Shown here: positions 1 to 9,607 of the stretch, in pieces
How positions within the stretch are numbered: the first letter of the stretch is position 1
Layout: each line of letters opens with the position of its first letter
Assembly: GCA_013298595.1 (NCBI GenBank)
Contig: JAAFIG010000021.1
Span: 16,723 to 80,722, forward strand
Direction: 5' to 3'
DNA length: 64,000 bases
Source: Deinococcales bacterium
GTDB taxonomy: Bacteria; Deinococcota; Deinococci; Deinococcales; JAAFIG01
Notes under the pieces: generated by a model
What the model saw: the letters and a program-made list of their open reading frames with translations, nothing else
The model's database searches: none
What the model was told of the DNA's origin: nothing
Position numbers and translations under genes: made by a program

Positions 1-401
1 GTCGTAATGCTTGTTGGAAAGGCAAATTGGTAGTGCTAGTCAATCAATTCAGTGCCAGTGGTGCAGAGTACACCGCTCAGCTTTTTCAAGACGAAAAACG
101 GGCTCATATTATTGGCGAACAAACATATGGCGCTGGCAATACAGTTTCACGTGGCAATACATTACAAAACCGAGGCGCAATCAGTATTAGTATTGCCCGC
201 TCGAGACGATTTTTAGATGGTACATACAACCCTGCTTTTGTCACACCTAACACTGTTCTGTTCGAGAATCCAGAGCGTTTACAACAAGGTATTGATGATT
301 TACTCGAGGCTGCACTTGGAAAAGTCACAATAGCTTTACAAAAACCACAAGGCATAACACATCAAAAACTCCCCATTTCGTTTAGTGTGATAGAAAACTA
401 A
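1..401 (+). CDS. S41 family peptidase, C-terminal part (5' end outside window)
   Basis: The reading frame is open from the left edge and ends at a stop at 399-401. The visible part holds the C-terminal half of an S41 (C-terminal processing protease/tricorn-like) catalytic domain. The strand KLVVLVNQ is followed by SASGAE, the usual place of the nucleophile serine, and then by IIGEQTYGAG, a typical S41 follow-on. A complete gene would begin upstream of the window. A second S41 protein lies at 2374-3723 on the same strand, so this may be one locus of related peptidases interrupted by the IS200 element. The substrate cannot be told. Confidence 0.8.
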   Translation, partial: RNACWKGKLVVLVNQFSASGAEYTAQLFQDEKRAHIIGEQTYGAGNTVSRGNTLQNRGAISISIARSRRFLDGTYNPAFVTPNTVLFENPERLQQGIDDLLEAALGKVTIALQKPQGITHQKLPISFSVIEN

Positions 402-406
402 ACAAC

Positions 407-424
407 TATGCACTAAAGTGCATA
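407..424. repeat. IS200 end hairpin (3' side of tnpA)
   Basis: A perfect stem-loop with 7-bp arms TATGCAC/GTGCATA and a TAAA loop. The same core recurs at 936-949. Paired hairpins of this type are recognised by IS200-family transposases as single-stranded end structures. Confidence 0.7.
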
Positions 425-450
425 GGTTTCAGACGGACTCAAAGTCCCAC

Positions 451-888
451 TCAATCTTCCAATATAAACGCGTCCCGACTTGCACTTGATGGGCTTCTAT
501 GATGTTCCAAATACTTCGTTACCACTTCTTCCGTGATATTCCCTGTACTCCACACCCCATACCCTACTGCCCAAAAGTGCTGTCCCCAATATCGTTTCTT
601 GATGCTCGGAAATTCTTGTTGCAACAGTCTTGATGTTCGCCCTTTTAATCGTTTGACAATATCGCTCACATTCAGCTTTGGAGGATACTCGATCAATATA
701 TGCACATGGTCTTTGCTCACAACACCTTTCAAAACTACAATATCCTCAGCTTCGCATATTTGGATAATCAGTTCCCGACACCTTATTTTGATGTCCCCGA
801 CCAAGATGTGATACCGATACTTCGTCACCCACACGATATGCGCGGTCAGTCTCGAGACACTATGACTTCCAGAACGCGTTCGATTCAC
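451..888 (-). CDS. tnpA: IS200/IS605 family transposase TnpA
   Basis: This is a 145-residue HUH/Y1 transposase, which cuts and rejoins single-stranded DNA at hairpin ends. The HUH metal-binding motif is visible as HVHILIEYPP (His61 and His63), and the likely catalytic tyrosine is Tyr126 in TKYLEHH. Length and motif order match complete IS200 transposases, so the gene looks intact. It is transcribed opposite to its neighbours. It contains only one CTCGAG (at 851), fewer than most genes here, as expected for a mobile gene. Confidence 0.92.
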   Translation of the reverse strand: MNRTRSGSHSVSRLTAHIVWVTKYRYHILVGDIKIRCRELIIQICEAEDIVVLKGVVSKDHVHILIEYPPKLNVSDIVKRLKGRTSRLLQQEFPSIKKRYWGQHFWAVGYGVWSTGNITEEVVTKYLEHHRSPSSASRDAFILED

Positions 889-935
889 TCGGCTATCTTA
901 CACAGCTCCTATAAGTGGGTAGCAACTGAAAGTCT

Positions 936-949
936 TGCACTAAAGTGCA
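936..949. repeat. IS200 end hairpin (5' side of tnpA)
   Basis: A stem-loop with 5-bp arms TGCAC/GTGCA and a TAAA loop, the same core as the hairpin at 407-424, followed in both cases by a GGTTTC-like sequence. It lies 26 bp upstream of the start of the MerR gene. Confidence 0.65.
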
Positions 950-974
950 TGGTTTCCACCAGCGAGTTGGGACA

Positions 975-1733
975 ATGAATATCACCGACTTCTCGAAAAA
1001 AACAGGTATTGGTACGGATAGTTTACGGCACTATGATCGTCTAGGCTTGCTCTCCCCTACTCGCCAAGAAAATGGTTACCGCAATTACACAGATAAACAA
1101 CTCGAGACAGCCGCACAAATTCGGGCATTACGAGATTTAGATGTACCACTCGAGGAAATTGCTTTACTGCTTCAAGGCAGTATCAGCAATGCCGCACTAC
1201 TCGAGCAGCACGAAGCCCGTTTATTAACCCGTTTTGTCGCGCAACGCAAAGCGCTAACAACATTACAAGGTTTATTGCGTGGTAAACGCCGCAATAATAC
1301 GCTCGAAGTACAAGAAATGATTTTGCCTGCTAGTCATATCCTAAGCATTCGAGCCTTAGTGACTTGGGATGACATTGCCACTTTTCGTACAGAAACGACA
1401 CTCGAGTTTCAAACATTACTAGAAAGTCAAAAAGCCATTGCGGTCAACCAACCCATTGTGCTGCAACATAATCTTGATTTCGTCGTAGATCAATTAGACT
1501 TAGAGGTACTGATACCAGTTTCTAAAGCATTACATGGCAACGGTAGAATTCGAGCTGGACAGATGCCACAAATACGATTGATTTTTACTAAAAATACGCA
1601 AAAAGCCAACAACGCATTACCTGTGTACAAAAAATTATTTCAACACCTTGAGAATCAAGGATTTCGTACTGGCATTGCAGTTTGGCTCGAGGGTAGCAGC
1701 TCAATTGGTTTTGAAATTTTGGAGGCATCATGA
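975..1733 (+). CDS. MerR family transcriptional regulator with C-terminal effector domain
   Basis: A 252-residue protein with an N-terminal MerR winged helix (ITDFSKKTGIGTDSLRHYDR...GYRNY, residues 2-45), then a dimerisation helix, then a ~150-residue C-terminal domain resembling the GyrI-like ligand-binding domains of BmrR-type activators. ATG 975 is chosen because it begins the conserved MNITDFSKKTG motif; an in-frame ATG at 945 lies in the IS end. The stop overlaps the next start by 4 nt (ATGA), so it is probably cotranscribed with the membrane protein and the S41 peptidase that follow. The IS insertion lies immediately upstream and may have changed its promoter. The ligand is unknown. Confidence 0.88.
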   Translation: MNITDFSKKTGIGTDSLRHYDRLGLLSPTRQENGYRNYTDKQLETAAQIRALRDLDVPLEEIALLLQGSISNAALLEQHEARLLTRFVAQRKALTTLQGLLRGKRRNNTLEVQEMILPASHILSIRALVTWDDIATFRTETTLEFQTLLESQKAIAVNQPIVLQHNLDFVVDQLDLEVLIPVSKALHGNGRIRAGQMPQIRLIFTKNTQKANNALPVYKKLFQHLENQGFRTGIAVWLEGSSSIGFEILEAS

Positions 1734-2377
1734 ATATATACTCGGTTTTGTTAATACTGCATATTGGCGCTGGTTGTATTACGTTAGTAACAGCTTTGAT
1801 TGCTACGCTCTCTAAGCAACTCGAGGCAAAACATCATATCCATGTCATCAGTGGAAAAATCTTTGCTATTGCGATGTCAATTATTTTTCTGACAGCTTTT
1901 CCAATGTCATTAATCAAATTTAATTTATTTTTACTACTAATTTCGGTTTTTAGTTTTTATATGATGCTGGCAGGTTGGTTATACGCTACCGACCGCAAAG
2001 GCAACCGCGCCAATGTATTACTAATTGTCTCGAGTATCATGTTAGTTGTCAGTACTGCCATGATTGGTTTTGGTATTTGGGCAATACTGAACGGCAATAG
2101 CAGCGCAATTCCAGTTTTTGTTTTTGGCGTGATTGGTACTTTACTCGCTCGAGCCGATTGGCTGGTTGCCCGAAAAGGTGGCGCGAAAGGAAAGTTTCGC
2201 ATTGCCAAGCATTTAGCATCAATGCTTGGAGCAACCATTGCAGCAGTTACGGCGTTCTTGGTCAATGTTGTTCAACTCGGGGGGTTTTTGGGTATTGCCA
2301 TGTGGTTGTTACCAACTTTAGTTTTAACACCTATTATTGTGATGCAAAGCCGTAAAGTGCAAAAAACAGTACAGTGA
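1730..2377 (+). CDS. DUF2306-like multi-pass membrane protein
   Basis: A 215-residue integral membrane protein with about six or seven hydrophobic segments and short loops. Its size and layout (an N-terminal helix, a GKIF motif after the first loop, later paired helices) resemble the DUF2306 family, which also has a member at 37139-37747. No catalytic motif is evident. The start overlaps the MerR stop by 4 nt and the end overlaps the next gene's GTG by 4 nt, so translation of all three genes is probably coupled. Confidence 0.6.
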   Translation: MNIYSVLLILHIGAGCITLVTALIATLSKQLEAKHHIHVISGKIFAIAMSIIFLTAFPMSLIKFNLFLLLISVFSFYMMLAGWLYATDRKGNRANVLLIVSSIMLVVSTAMIGFGIWAILNGNSSAIPVFVFGVIGTLLARADWLVARKGGAKGKFRIAKHLASMLGATIAAVTAFLVNVVQLGGFLGIAMWLLPTLVLTPIIVMQSRKVQKTVQ

Positions 2378-3723
2378 TAGCGTTAATGAAAAAACGCCTG
2401 ATAACCATTTTGCTTGTTTTACTCGCGCCGATTCCCATTATTCTGTTGGGATTGTACGGGTATGCTTGGATGGCTTTTGGACTCAATCCAATTGCCCTAA
2501 CTCGAGATATTGTCATGCTCCCCTTGCTCGAGTTACCTAATGATTTATTACAACTTGCCAGTCGTCCAAAACCAAGTCCTACACCCACACCAGCACTTAC
2601 TCGAGTAGGGCGTTGGCAGCAAGACCTCGAGTACTTATACAAAAATTTACCCAAATTACATGTGCAACCGTGGGCAAATACCAATCAGCGAACCTTCCAA
2701 GCTCGGACTGAAGCGCTTTCTAAACTGATTCCAACTGCTTCAGATACTGTACTACTGGCAGAATTCTCGAGTATTGTAGCCAGTTTAGGTGATGGTCACA
2801 GCGAATTATATAGTTTAGGCAGCACCATGCCTCGGCATCGTTTACCAGTGCAATTGAAATGGTTTAACCAGCAACTTTGGATTGTGGCAACCACACCCAA
2901 ACACGCCAATTTATTTGGACTCGAAGTGCTTAGCTTCGATGGTGTCAGCGCCTCAGAAGCTGCTCGGCGCATTCTGCCCTTTGCTCCAGCCGAAAATACC
3001 ACAGCCCAACTCAAAGCCACTGCCACCAGTTTAGGAATACTCGAGTTACTGCGCGGCGCGGGTATACGAGGTAATACAACAAGCATTCAGTTAGAACTCC
3101 GCAATACCCAAGGACAAAAAAGCACAGCGCAACTCGAGGGTTTAACAACGGCTATCTCGTACAGCAAAATGCTCGAAAAACCTGCACTATATCAACAAAA
3201 CCCCGAACAAGATTTTTGGTACAAATATCTCGAGCCGCAACAAATAACTTACTTAAAACTCAATAGTTTCAGCAATTTACTTGGTTTTTGGCAATTACTC
3301 GAAACCATACGCAACGAATCTCGAGTGAGCAAAAAATTGATTGTAGACCTGCGTGGTAACGGCGGTGGCAGTGGTTTACTGATACCCGCCTTACTCGAGA
3401 TCATTCGTTTCAAAGGTACACCCGCGTATGTTCTCACCGACCGTGATTCATTTTCAGCCGCTGTCAGTGCAACAGCTGCCCTAATAAAAATGGGTGCAAA
3501 ACACATCGGAGAAGCTCCAGGGCAAAAACCAAATTACTGGGGAACAGCCCAAATTTTTACTTTACCAAACTCGAAATTCGAGATTCAGTACGCCACTACC
3601 TTTGAACAAAATGTGGAAGGCAACCCCAATCAACTCGAGCCAGAAAAAATAGTTATACCCACTGCTAAGCAATACTTTAATAGCCAAGACCCTGTTCTCG
3701 AGACTGTACTAGCAGAGAAATAG
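2374..3723 (+). CDS. S41 family peptidase, membrane anchored
   Basis: A protein of about 449 residues. An N-terminal hydrophobic segment (roughly residues 8-28) is a signal anchor, so the enzyme should face outside. A helical prodomain and an insert precede the S41 core: the strand LIVDLRGNGGGSG (around residue 330) and a serine-rich motif DRDSFSAA (around residue 357), where the catalytic serine is expected. The start could be GTG 2374, overlapping the preceding stop, or ATG 2386, which begins the cleaner MKKRLITIL anchor. It is the last gene of a tight MerR-membrane protein-peptidase set and abuts a convergent gene with no spacer. The substrate is unknown. Confidence 0.85.
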   Translation: MIALMKKRLITILLVLLAPIPIILLGLYGYAWMAFGLNPIALTRDIVMLPLLELPNDLLQLASRPKPSPTPTPALTRVGRWQQDLEYLYKNLPKLHVQPWANTNQRTFQARTEALSKLIPTASDTVLLAEFSSIVASLGDGHSELYSLGSTMPRHRLPVQLKWFNQQLWIVATTPKHANLFGLEVLSFDGVSASEAARRILPFAPAENTTAQLKATATSLGILELLRGAGIRGNTTSIQLELRNTQGQKSTAQLEGLTTAISYSKMLEKPALYQQNPEQDFWYKYLEPQQITYLKLNSFSNLLGFWQLLETIRNESRVSKKLIVDLRGNGGGSGLLIPALLEIIRFKGTPAYVLTDRDSFSAAVSATAALIKMGAKHIGEAPGQKPNYWGTAQIFTLPNSKFEIQYATTFEQNVEGNPNQLEPEKIVIPTAKQYFNSQDPVLETVLAEK

Positions 3724-4212
3724 CTATACACCAAGTTGGCGCTGAATGCTATTCAAAACAAACCAACTTGCTATGGTCACAAAAATCAGCAGAATAGCTG
3801 TCCAAACAAATTCTCCTGGGTCTTGCTGAATCAACAAAAACAATAAACCCGCGAAACCCAGTCGGACAAAACCAACTGTAAACACTTGTAACGCAGCCAC
3901 CCGAAACACTGATCGATACCAACGCAAACTCAGCAGTGGCATAGCAATAAAGATAAAACCAATGCAACCAGAAATCAGCACAACAAAAGCAATATTCTTG
4001 GAATTTATATTGTTACCCACAGTTAAAAAAATCATAACAACGGCAGGTGTCACAAAACTCTCGAGGGCATTAAGGGCAATAAAGCGCTTCACCAAAACAC
4101 CAAAAAGGTTAGAGTGCCGCGCCTTAAACCCCCAAATAATTCCCAAAATTCCTGACACAACAGCACACGTCAAAGCACAAATAATCATCAAATCAAGTCC
4201 AAGACCAAACAT
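3724..4212 (-). CDS. Small four-helix membrane protein, paralogue 1
   Basis: A 162-residue protein with four hydrophobic segments. I do not recognise the family. It is clearly paralogous to the next two upstream genes: all share the first-helix/loop block H(S/V/T)N-x-x-G-x-x-VK, then N-x-x-E-x-F-x-TP, a strand of small residues, and a C-terminal LxSIQRQL-like tail. The three genes run in the same direction with gaps of about 20 nt, so they are probably one transcript. Confidence 0.75.
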   Translation of the reverse strand: MFGLGLDLMIICALTCAVVSGILGIIWGFKARHSNLFGVLVKRFIALNALESFVTPAVVMIFLTVGNNINSKNIAFVVLISGCIGFIFIAMPLLSLRWYRSVFRVAALQVFTVGFVRLGFAGLLFLLIQQDPGEFVWTAILLIFVTIASWFVLNSIQRQLGV

Positions 4213-4233
4213 GACTCGAGTGTACAGCGTAAT

Positions 4234-4755
4234 TCAAAGTTGTGTTTTTAACTTACTTTGCACATCGTCCAGCAAAAACAAACTCACTATGGTAACAATT
4301 ATCAGGCAAACCAAAATAAGACTAAAGCCAATGAGTAGACTATTCTGCGAGGCAAGATCAGTATTTTGCAACGTAACGATTACCAGCAAACCAAGCAAAG
4401 CAATGCTAACTCGAGCTAAACCAATTTTCAGCACTTGCAACGCCATTTTTCGGTAAACCAAATTCGTCCAAGATAAACTCGAGAGTGGTTGCAAAATCAG
4501 CACCAAAGCAAGTAAACCAACAGCTGTTCCAATCACAGCAAAATTTTTGGAATCTGCTGCACCAAGTAATAAAAGTAAATTTGGAGTGGCAAATATTTCG
4601 ATAGTATTACAGTCAATAAGCACCTTGACTCTAGCGCCAAACGGGTTGACATGTTGTGTTGCCATCAACCAAAAAAAGCCAAGAATACCTGCAATAACAG
4701 CACAACAAACAGCCAGTAAAATTAATAGAACAAATAAACCAGCACTTGAATTCAC
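4234..4755 (-). CDS. Small four-helix membrane protein, paralogue 2
   Basis: A 173-residue member of the three-gene tandem family. It keeps the QHVNPFG...VK...IEIFATP block but is the most divergent copy: CNTIE replaces the NALE/NVLE of its neighbours, and the tail is DDVQSKLKTQL. Four predicted membrane segments. No enzymatic motif is visible. Confidence 0.75.
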   Translation of the reverse strand: MNSSAGLFVLLILLAVCCAVIAGILGFFWLMATQHVNPFGARVKVLIDCNTIEIFATPNLLLLLGAADSKNFAVIGTAVGLLALVLILQPLSSLSWTNLVYRKMALQVLKIGLARVSIALLGLLVIVTLQNTDLASQNSLLIGFSLILVCLIIVTIVSLFLLDDVQSKLKTQL

Positions 4756-4775
4756 AGCTCGAGTGTACTGCGAAT

Positions 4776-5267
4776 TTATTCGAGTTTACTCACTTGACGT
4801 TGAATACTTGTCAGCAAAAACCATCCTAGGATAGTAAAAACCAGTAATACTAAAAAGATAGCAAAGAATTCAACTTGATTACTTTGAACAGCCAGTAAAA
4901 AAATGGCTGCCAAGCCCACTCGAGTTAAACCAATGGCTAAAACCTGCAAAGCAGCATTGCGATACTCTTGAATCTGCCAGCGTAAACTGGAAAGCGGCGG
5001 TAGTAGCAACGCCAACGAAACACTCACAGCTATGAGTACAATTATTGTTAAATTCTCCTCGAGGTCTTCGTGTCCCAAGATCAGCACAACCGCTGGTGTT
5101 GCAAAGCTCTCAAGCACATTCAAAGCAATAAATCGTTTCACCCAAACCCCTAACGGATTAGTGTGCTGCGCTTTGAATAACCAAATCAAACCCAGAACTG
5201 CTGGAATACAGACACAAGCCACAGCCACAGCAATAATGGCAACAATCAGCACTTGCGTCGAATCCAT
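4776..5267 (-). CDS. Small four-helix membrane protein, paralogue 3
   Basis: A 163-residue first gene of the tandem triplet. The conserved block reads QHTNPLGVWVKRFIALN, followed by LESFATP; this copy and paralogue 1 are closest to each other. It has four hydrophobic segments and a short charged C-terminus. The expansion resembles tandem duplication with divergence. The role is unknown. Confidence 0.75.
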   Translation of the reverse strand: MDSTQVLIVAIIAVAVACVCIPAVLGLIWLFKAQHTNPLGVWVKRFIALNVLESFATPAVVLILGHEDLEENLTIIVLIAVSVSLALLLPPLSSLRWQIQEYRNAALQVLAIGLTRVGLAAIFLLAVQSNQVEFFAIFLVLLVFTILGWFLLTSIQRQVSKLE

Positions 5268-5322
5268 TTACTTAGCCTATAACACATCGAAGTCAACTGC
5301 ACCGTTTACAGCTCAGCACAAC

Positions 5323-6720
5323 CTATTCTTTAGAGTATGTCATCTCGAGCGGAATCACCCACTGGGTAAATTCGTCATCGGTAACGAACCCAAGTTTTAA
5401 AGCAGCTTCGCGTAAACTTAACCCTTCTTTGTGGGCTTTTTTCGCAATCGCTGCTGCTTTGTCATAACCAATATGCCGATTTAGGGCTGTAACCTGCATC
5501 AGATTTGTCCCCAAATTCTGAGCGATACGCTCGAGGTTCGGTTCGATACCCTCGGCACAATTATCATTAAACGAAACACAGGCATCACCCAGCAAAGAAA
5601 TACTCTCGAGTACATTATGTACCATTACTGGCTTAAAGACATTGAGTTGAAAATTGCCTTGCGAACCCGCAAATGCCACTGTTGCATCGTTACCAAAAAC
5701 TTGGGCAACCACCATGGTCATCGCTTCGGATTGTGTTGGATTGACTTTACCTGGCATGATACTCGAGCCTGGTTCGTTTTCGGGGATATCAATTTCGCCA
5801 ATGCCATTGCGTGGACCACTGGCTAACCAACGCACATCATTTGCCATTTTCATTAAAGCACCAGCCAACGTCCGCAAGCTACTCGAGGTTGTGACTAAGG
5901 CATCATGAGCCGAAAGAGCAGCAAATTTATTCGGCGCAGAAGTAAATGGTAAACCTGTAATTTCTGCCATTTTTTGCGCTGCTAAATCACCAAATTTCGG
6001 ATGAGCATTTAAGCCTGTACCAACTGCCGTACCACCGATAGCTAATTCGTACAAACCTTTTTCGGCATGACGAATTTGCTCGAGACAAAAATCTATTTGC
6101 GCTACCCAACCACCAATTTCTTGCCCAAGGGTAATTGGCGTAGCATCTTGAAGATGGGTACGTCCAACTTTAACAATACTCGAGAAAAGTTCGGCTTTTT
6201 GATGCAGTGTATCGCGTAAAATTTTTACTTTTGGGTACAACTGCCGATGCAATTCTTCGACCACGGCAATGTGCATGGCTGTTGGAAACGTATCGTTGCT
6301 ACTCTGCCCACGATTGACATGATCGTTTGGATGCACAGGTTTTTTACTACCCAATTCGCCACCTGCCAAAGCAATGGCTCGGTTGCTAATCACTTCGTTG
6401 GCATTCATATTACTTTGCGTACCAGAACCCGTTTGCCAAACCACCAACGGAAAATGATCGTCCAGTTTACCCACGATCACTTCATCAGCAGCTCGAAATA
6501 CCAAATCAGCTACATCTGATGGCAACTGCCCTAACTCGGCATTGGCAAGTGCAGCCGCTTTTTTCAGTACACCAAGCGCACGAATAATAGCTCGACCCCA
6601 AATAAAACGATCCCGCCCAATTGGGAAATTCTGAATACTACGTTGCGTCTGGGCACCCCAGTAACGGCTCGAGTCCACTTCTAAAGCGCCCATTGTGTCT
6701 GTTTCAATTCGAGTTGACAT
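5323..6720 (-). CDS. fumC: Fumarate hydratase, class II
   Basis: A 465-residue class II fumarase, which interconverts fumarate and malate in the citric acid cycle in the cytosol. The signature loop [13 protein letters not shown] is present, as are [10 protein letters not shown] and [14 protein letters not shown], the substrate-binding blocks of the fumarase/aspartase superfamily. Length is normal and the gene looks complete. It is transcribed alone, upstream of and in the same direction as the membrane-protein triplet. Confidence 0.97.
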   Translation of the reverse strand: MSTRIETDTMGALEVDSSRYWGAQTQRSIQNFPIGRDRFIWGRAIIRALGVLKKAAALANAELGQLPSDVADLVFRAADEVIVGKLDDHFPLVVWQTGSGTQSNMNANEVISNRAIALAGGELGSKKPVHPNDHVNRGQSSNDTFPTAMHIAVVEELHRQLYPKVKILRDTLHQKAELFSSIVKVGRTHLQDATPITLGQEIGGWVAQIDFCLEQIRHAEKGLYELAIGGTAVGTGLNAHPKFGDLAAQKMAEITGLPFTSAPNKFAALSAHDALVTTSSSLRTLAGALMKMANDVRWLASGPRNGIGEIDIPENEPGSSIMPGKVNPTQSEAMTMVVAQVFGNDATVAFAGSQGNFQLNVFKPVMVHNVLESISLLGDACVSFNDNCAEGIEPNLERIAQNLGTNLMQVTALNRHIGYDKAAAIAKKAHKEGLSLREAALKLGFVTDDEFTQWVIPLEMTYSKE

Positions 6721-6852
6721 ACAAAGATTTTACCATTGCTCGAGCGGGGCGATATTCCTCACTGCTCGTATTGCTCTTATCACGAATTTTTAACAATCCA
6801 CTTTAGACTGTCTATAAAGCATGAATTGCTTACTTACACATGGGGGTTTTCA

Positions 6853-7413
6853 ATGAATTTCAGCACAAAAACAAGTTTAGGTTTGGTTAGTCTCGTTTTA
6901 CTTGTCTCGTGTAGTAAGCCACTCGAGATGGGAGCATTGGTAGCTGCTGAAAAATTTGAATTACTTAGCACAGATCTAAAAAACGAAGGTAAACGCATTG
7001 CTTTTGATGGTTTTGTTTCGATTGGTGACACTTCAGGCTTTGGTTTGAAAACTTATATTGACCCCGATAACATCAATGCCGCTGTGACACTCGAGGGGTA
7101 CGGCGAAGGTAGCCGTTTAACGTACATCAAACCAAGTTTTGGTAAAGGCGCAAATCAAATGTATTTCCCCGAGAAGGCATCTTTTGAAGATGTGCTAGTT
7201 GCTACAAATGATGGTAAATCGTTCCAAGCCATGAAACAAAAATTTCGTATTTCTGCCACGATACACTTGGATGCTACGAAAACCAGTCAGCGCTTAATTA
7301 GCGCTGAGGGTAGTGTTTTAAAAACCTTTGCGGGAGAAATGAAACTCAATATCCCCAAGCTGATGCAAACCTACGAAATGACTTTGACGGATATACGCTT
7401 TGACCTTCCATAA
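6853..7413 (+). CDS. Putative lipoprotein of unknown function
   Basis: A 186-residue protein. The N-terminus is a lipoprotein signal with lipobox LLVSC, so the mature protein should be lipid-anchored outside the membrane. The remainder looks like a beta-rich extracytoplasmic domain with no motif I recognise. ATG 6853 is chosen because it directly precedes the signal peptide and follows a G-rich stretch; an earlier in-frame start would ruin the signal. It lies 12 nt upstream of the M48 peptidase gene and is probably cotranscribed with it. Confidence 0.72.
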   Translation: MNFSTKTSLGLVSLVLLVSCSKPLEMGALVAAEKFELLSTDLKNEGKRIAFDGFVSIGDTSGFGLKTYIDPDNINAAVTLEGYGEGSRLTYIKPSFGKGANQMYFPEKASFEDVLVATNDGKSFQAMKQKFRISATIHLDATKTSQRLISAEGSVLKTFAGEMKLNIPKLMQTYEMTLTDIRFDLP

Positions 7414-7425
7414 ATCTCGAGCCTT

Positions 7426-9573
7426 ATGAAAACATTGAAATTACTTGGCTTTGTTTTATTGTTACCATTGCTTTTGGGAAGCATAGGATTTTGGCAATCA
7501 CAGCGTATTGGGGTAACACTCAAAGAAGATGCACTCAAACGCGTGATAGCCACACGTGAAATAACCGCTCTGCAAAAAGAAATCACTCGAGTTAAAGCCA
7601 TTCAAGCTCGAGAGCCAAATACTGTTTTTACGATGGGTGATAACTCAAGTATTAAGTTGAATGCAGCTCAGGTTTTAATGCAGTTAGATTCCGAATTAAG
7701 TCAAGTGAAGCTCGATCCTACTAAGTTGATGGCGCATACTTGGCAGCAGTATTTAGCTGGTTTTAGTGTCGTTGCGGCTTTACTGGCTTTGGTTGTGGGT
7801 AGTTTTGGCTTGCTAGTTGTTTTTATTGCCAGCCTGAATGCAATGCGGTCTCGAGGGGCTTTATTACGTGGTTTTAACGCAGCTCGAGGTTTGCTGCCAC
7901 TTTTAATTGTTACTTTAACTATGACACTTGGCTTGTCGTTTTGTTCGATACTGATTTTTGAAGCACTGGCTTCGTTTTTCTCTGGAGTTCGGCACGATGC
8001 ACGTTTAGAGATAGGAGCAGTACTAGTAGCCTTGGCTGGTTTTTACACGGTTTTCAGGTTGTTATGGTCATCACCGAGTACTTTCAAACGCTTTCGACCA
8101 GAACCTTTAGAAGTCCTTGGACAACGTATTGCAATCACCGAAGCACCCGATTTATGGGCTTTTATCAAAGATTTAGCCAAAAAAGCCAATGCACTCGAGC
8201 CTGAGCATATTATTTTTGGTTTAACAGATAGTTTTTATGTGACTTCAGGAGTTCTGCAACTCATGCCAAGTAAGTCTGTTCTCGAGGGGCGAACCTTACA
8301 TTTGCCCCTGCATGAAGTGGCGTTGCTGAGCCAAGAAGAAACAGCAGCCATTATTGGTCATGAGCTTGGTCATTTTTCTGGTCAAGACACCGAGTATAGC
8401 CAGCGTTTTATTCCAATTTATGCTGGTGTTTCACGCAACATGCAAAATTTAGCAGAACAACTTGGGACAGGAAGTTTTATTGAACTTATTATTTTGCAAC
8501 CTTCATTTTTGTTTAGTTCTTGGTTTATGGAACGTTTTGATATTGCTGTGCAACACTGGAGTCGGCAACGTGAATTTGCAGCCGATCAAGTGGGCATACA
8601 AGTTGCAGGTGCGACTGCATCTGCTAGTGCTTTAATCCGAGTTGCAGCCATTCGGGAAATCATCGGAGAAGTTTTTGATGCTATTTATAAAAATCCAAGC
8701 ACTGCTTCTCGAGATTTCATTGCTACCGTTCTGGCAGCGGCTGCGAATCATAAGTTAACCATACCTCTGGATTTACTTGAGCAAAGCGCCACACATCCCA
8801 CCGATACGCATCCACCGACTTCTCAACGGCTCGAGGCAATGGGTGTGGCTTTTCCGCCGCGAACCGATTTAGCGTTATTAGCCTTGCGTCGCAATCCTGC
8901 TAACACAAAGTTATGGCTCGAAGAGTCTTGGTTTACACAGTCAACACTGACCTTAACCCAAATTTCTGAGCAACTGAGTACTGATCTTTTAGCCAATGTT
9001 CTCGAGCAGGATTTAGCCTATGAAGTGGCTTTGCAAGAAGTTGCGAGTCAAGGTAAGCAAGAAGTAACAATTTACGAAAACACCTTATCCATGATGATAA
9101 TCTCAGTATTACTGACAGTCTTATTTGCTGCAATTGGTGGATCACTGCTTTTTTCGGATTTTGCTACAAAGATTTTTGCAATTGTGGTTTTAGGAGTCGC
9201 CGCATTTTTTGCTTATTTGGTTGCAATTTTTTATCGTCGTGGGCGTGACCCTGTGCTGCATTTAAGTATTGAAGGTTTGCAAATTCATAAAGACCATCTG
9301 ATACCCTGGAAAGCTGTTCGTAATTGGCAAACATTAAGTAATGGCGGCATTCATTTTATTCTCGAGTCAGGATTTGATTCAACCTTAAAAGGTGGTATTG
9401 GTTCTCGAGGCGTGTTTCAAAAGAAAACCAATACCTTGAAACTGATCCCCATGAGTTATCGTAAACTACAACTGGTACAAGTTTTTCAGTTGATTCATCA
9501 GTATCAGGCTGCCAGTCTAGCTCGAGCTGAGCTTGTGCAACGGCAAGTTGACCGAAGTGCAGAAGAACTATAG
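7426..9573 (+). CDS. M48 family membrane metallopeptidase
   Basis: A 715-residue membrane protease. An N-terminal hydrophobic segment is followed by further helices near residues 120-145 and 155-185. The zinc motif HELGH lies near residue 312 and the downstream glutamate of the family (REFAADQVG) near residue 383. Two more membrane segments near residues 555-600 and a C-terminal cytosolic domain follow. The N- and C-terminal extensions make it longer than HtpX (about 290 residues). It probably degrades or processes membrane proteins. The lipoprotein gene just upstream may be a partner. Confidence 0.9.
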   Translation: MKTLKLLGFVLLLPLLLGSIGFWQSQRIGVTLKEDALKRVIATREITALQKEITRVKAIQAREPNTVFTMGDNSSIKLNAAQVLMQLDSELSQVKLDPTKLMAHTWQQYLAGFSVVAALLALVVGSFGLLVVFIASLNAMRSRGALLRGFNAARGLLPLLIVTLTMTLGLSFCSILIFEALASFFSGVRHDARLEIGAVLVALAGFYTVFRLLWSSPSTFKRFRPEPLEVLGQRIAITEAPDLWAFIKDLAKKANALEPEHIIFGLTDSFYVTSGVLQLMPSKSVLEGRTLHLPLHEVALLSQEETAAIIGHELGHFSGQDTEYSQRFIPIYAGVSRNMQNLAEQLGTGSFIELIILQPSFLFSSWFMERFDIAVQHWSRQREFAADQVGIQVAGATASASALIRVAAIREIIGEVFDAIYKNPSTASRDFIATVLAAAANHKLTIPLDLLEQSATHPTDTHPPTSQRLEAMGVAFPPRTDLALLALRRNPANTKLWLEESWFTQSTLTLTQISEQLSTDLLANVLEQDLAYEVALQEVASQGKQEVTIYENTLSMMIISVLLTVLFAAIGGSLLFSDFATKIFAIVVLGVAAFFAYLVAIFYRRGRDPVLHLSIEGLQIHKDHLIPWKAVRNWQTLSNGGIHFILESGFDSTLKGGIGSRGVFQKKTNTLKLIPMSYRKLQLVQVFQLIHQYQAASLARAELVQRQVDRSAEEL

Positions 9574-9607
9574 CCTGAATTCATTTTTACTGATTACACT
9601 TAATATT

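Larger units (their letters stand above)
407..950 (-). mobile_element. IS200/IS605-type insertion sequence (tnpA only)
   Basis: A single Y1-transposase gene is bracketed by near-identical stem-loops at 407-424 and 936-949, both built on TGCAC-TAAA-GTGCA. Subterminal hairpins instead of terminal inverted repeats, no target duplication and a lone small tnpA are the hallmarks of IS200. No tnpB/IscB partner is present. A further small hairpin (GGACT-CAA-AGTCC, 435-447) lies inside the 3' side. The exact cleavage sites cannot be fixed from sequence alone, so boundaries are approximate to about 10 bp. The element sits between the S41 fragment and the MerR gene, both on the opposite strand. Confidence 0.8.
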
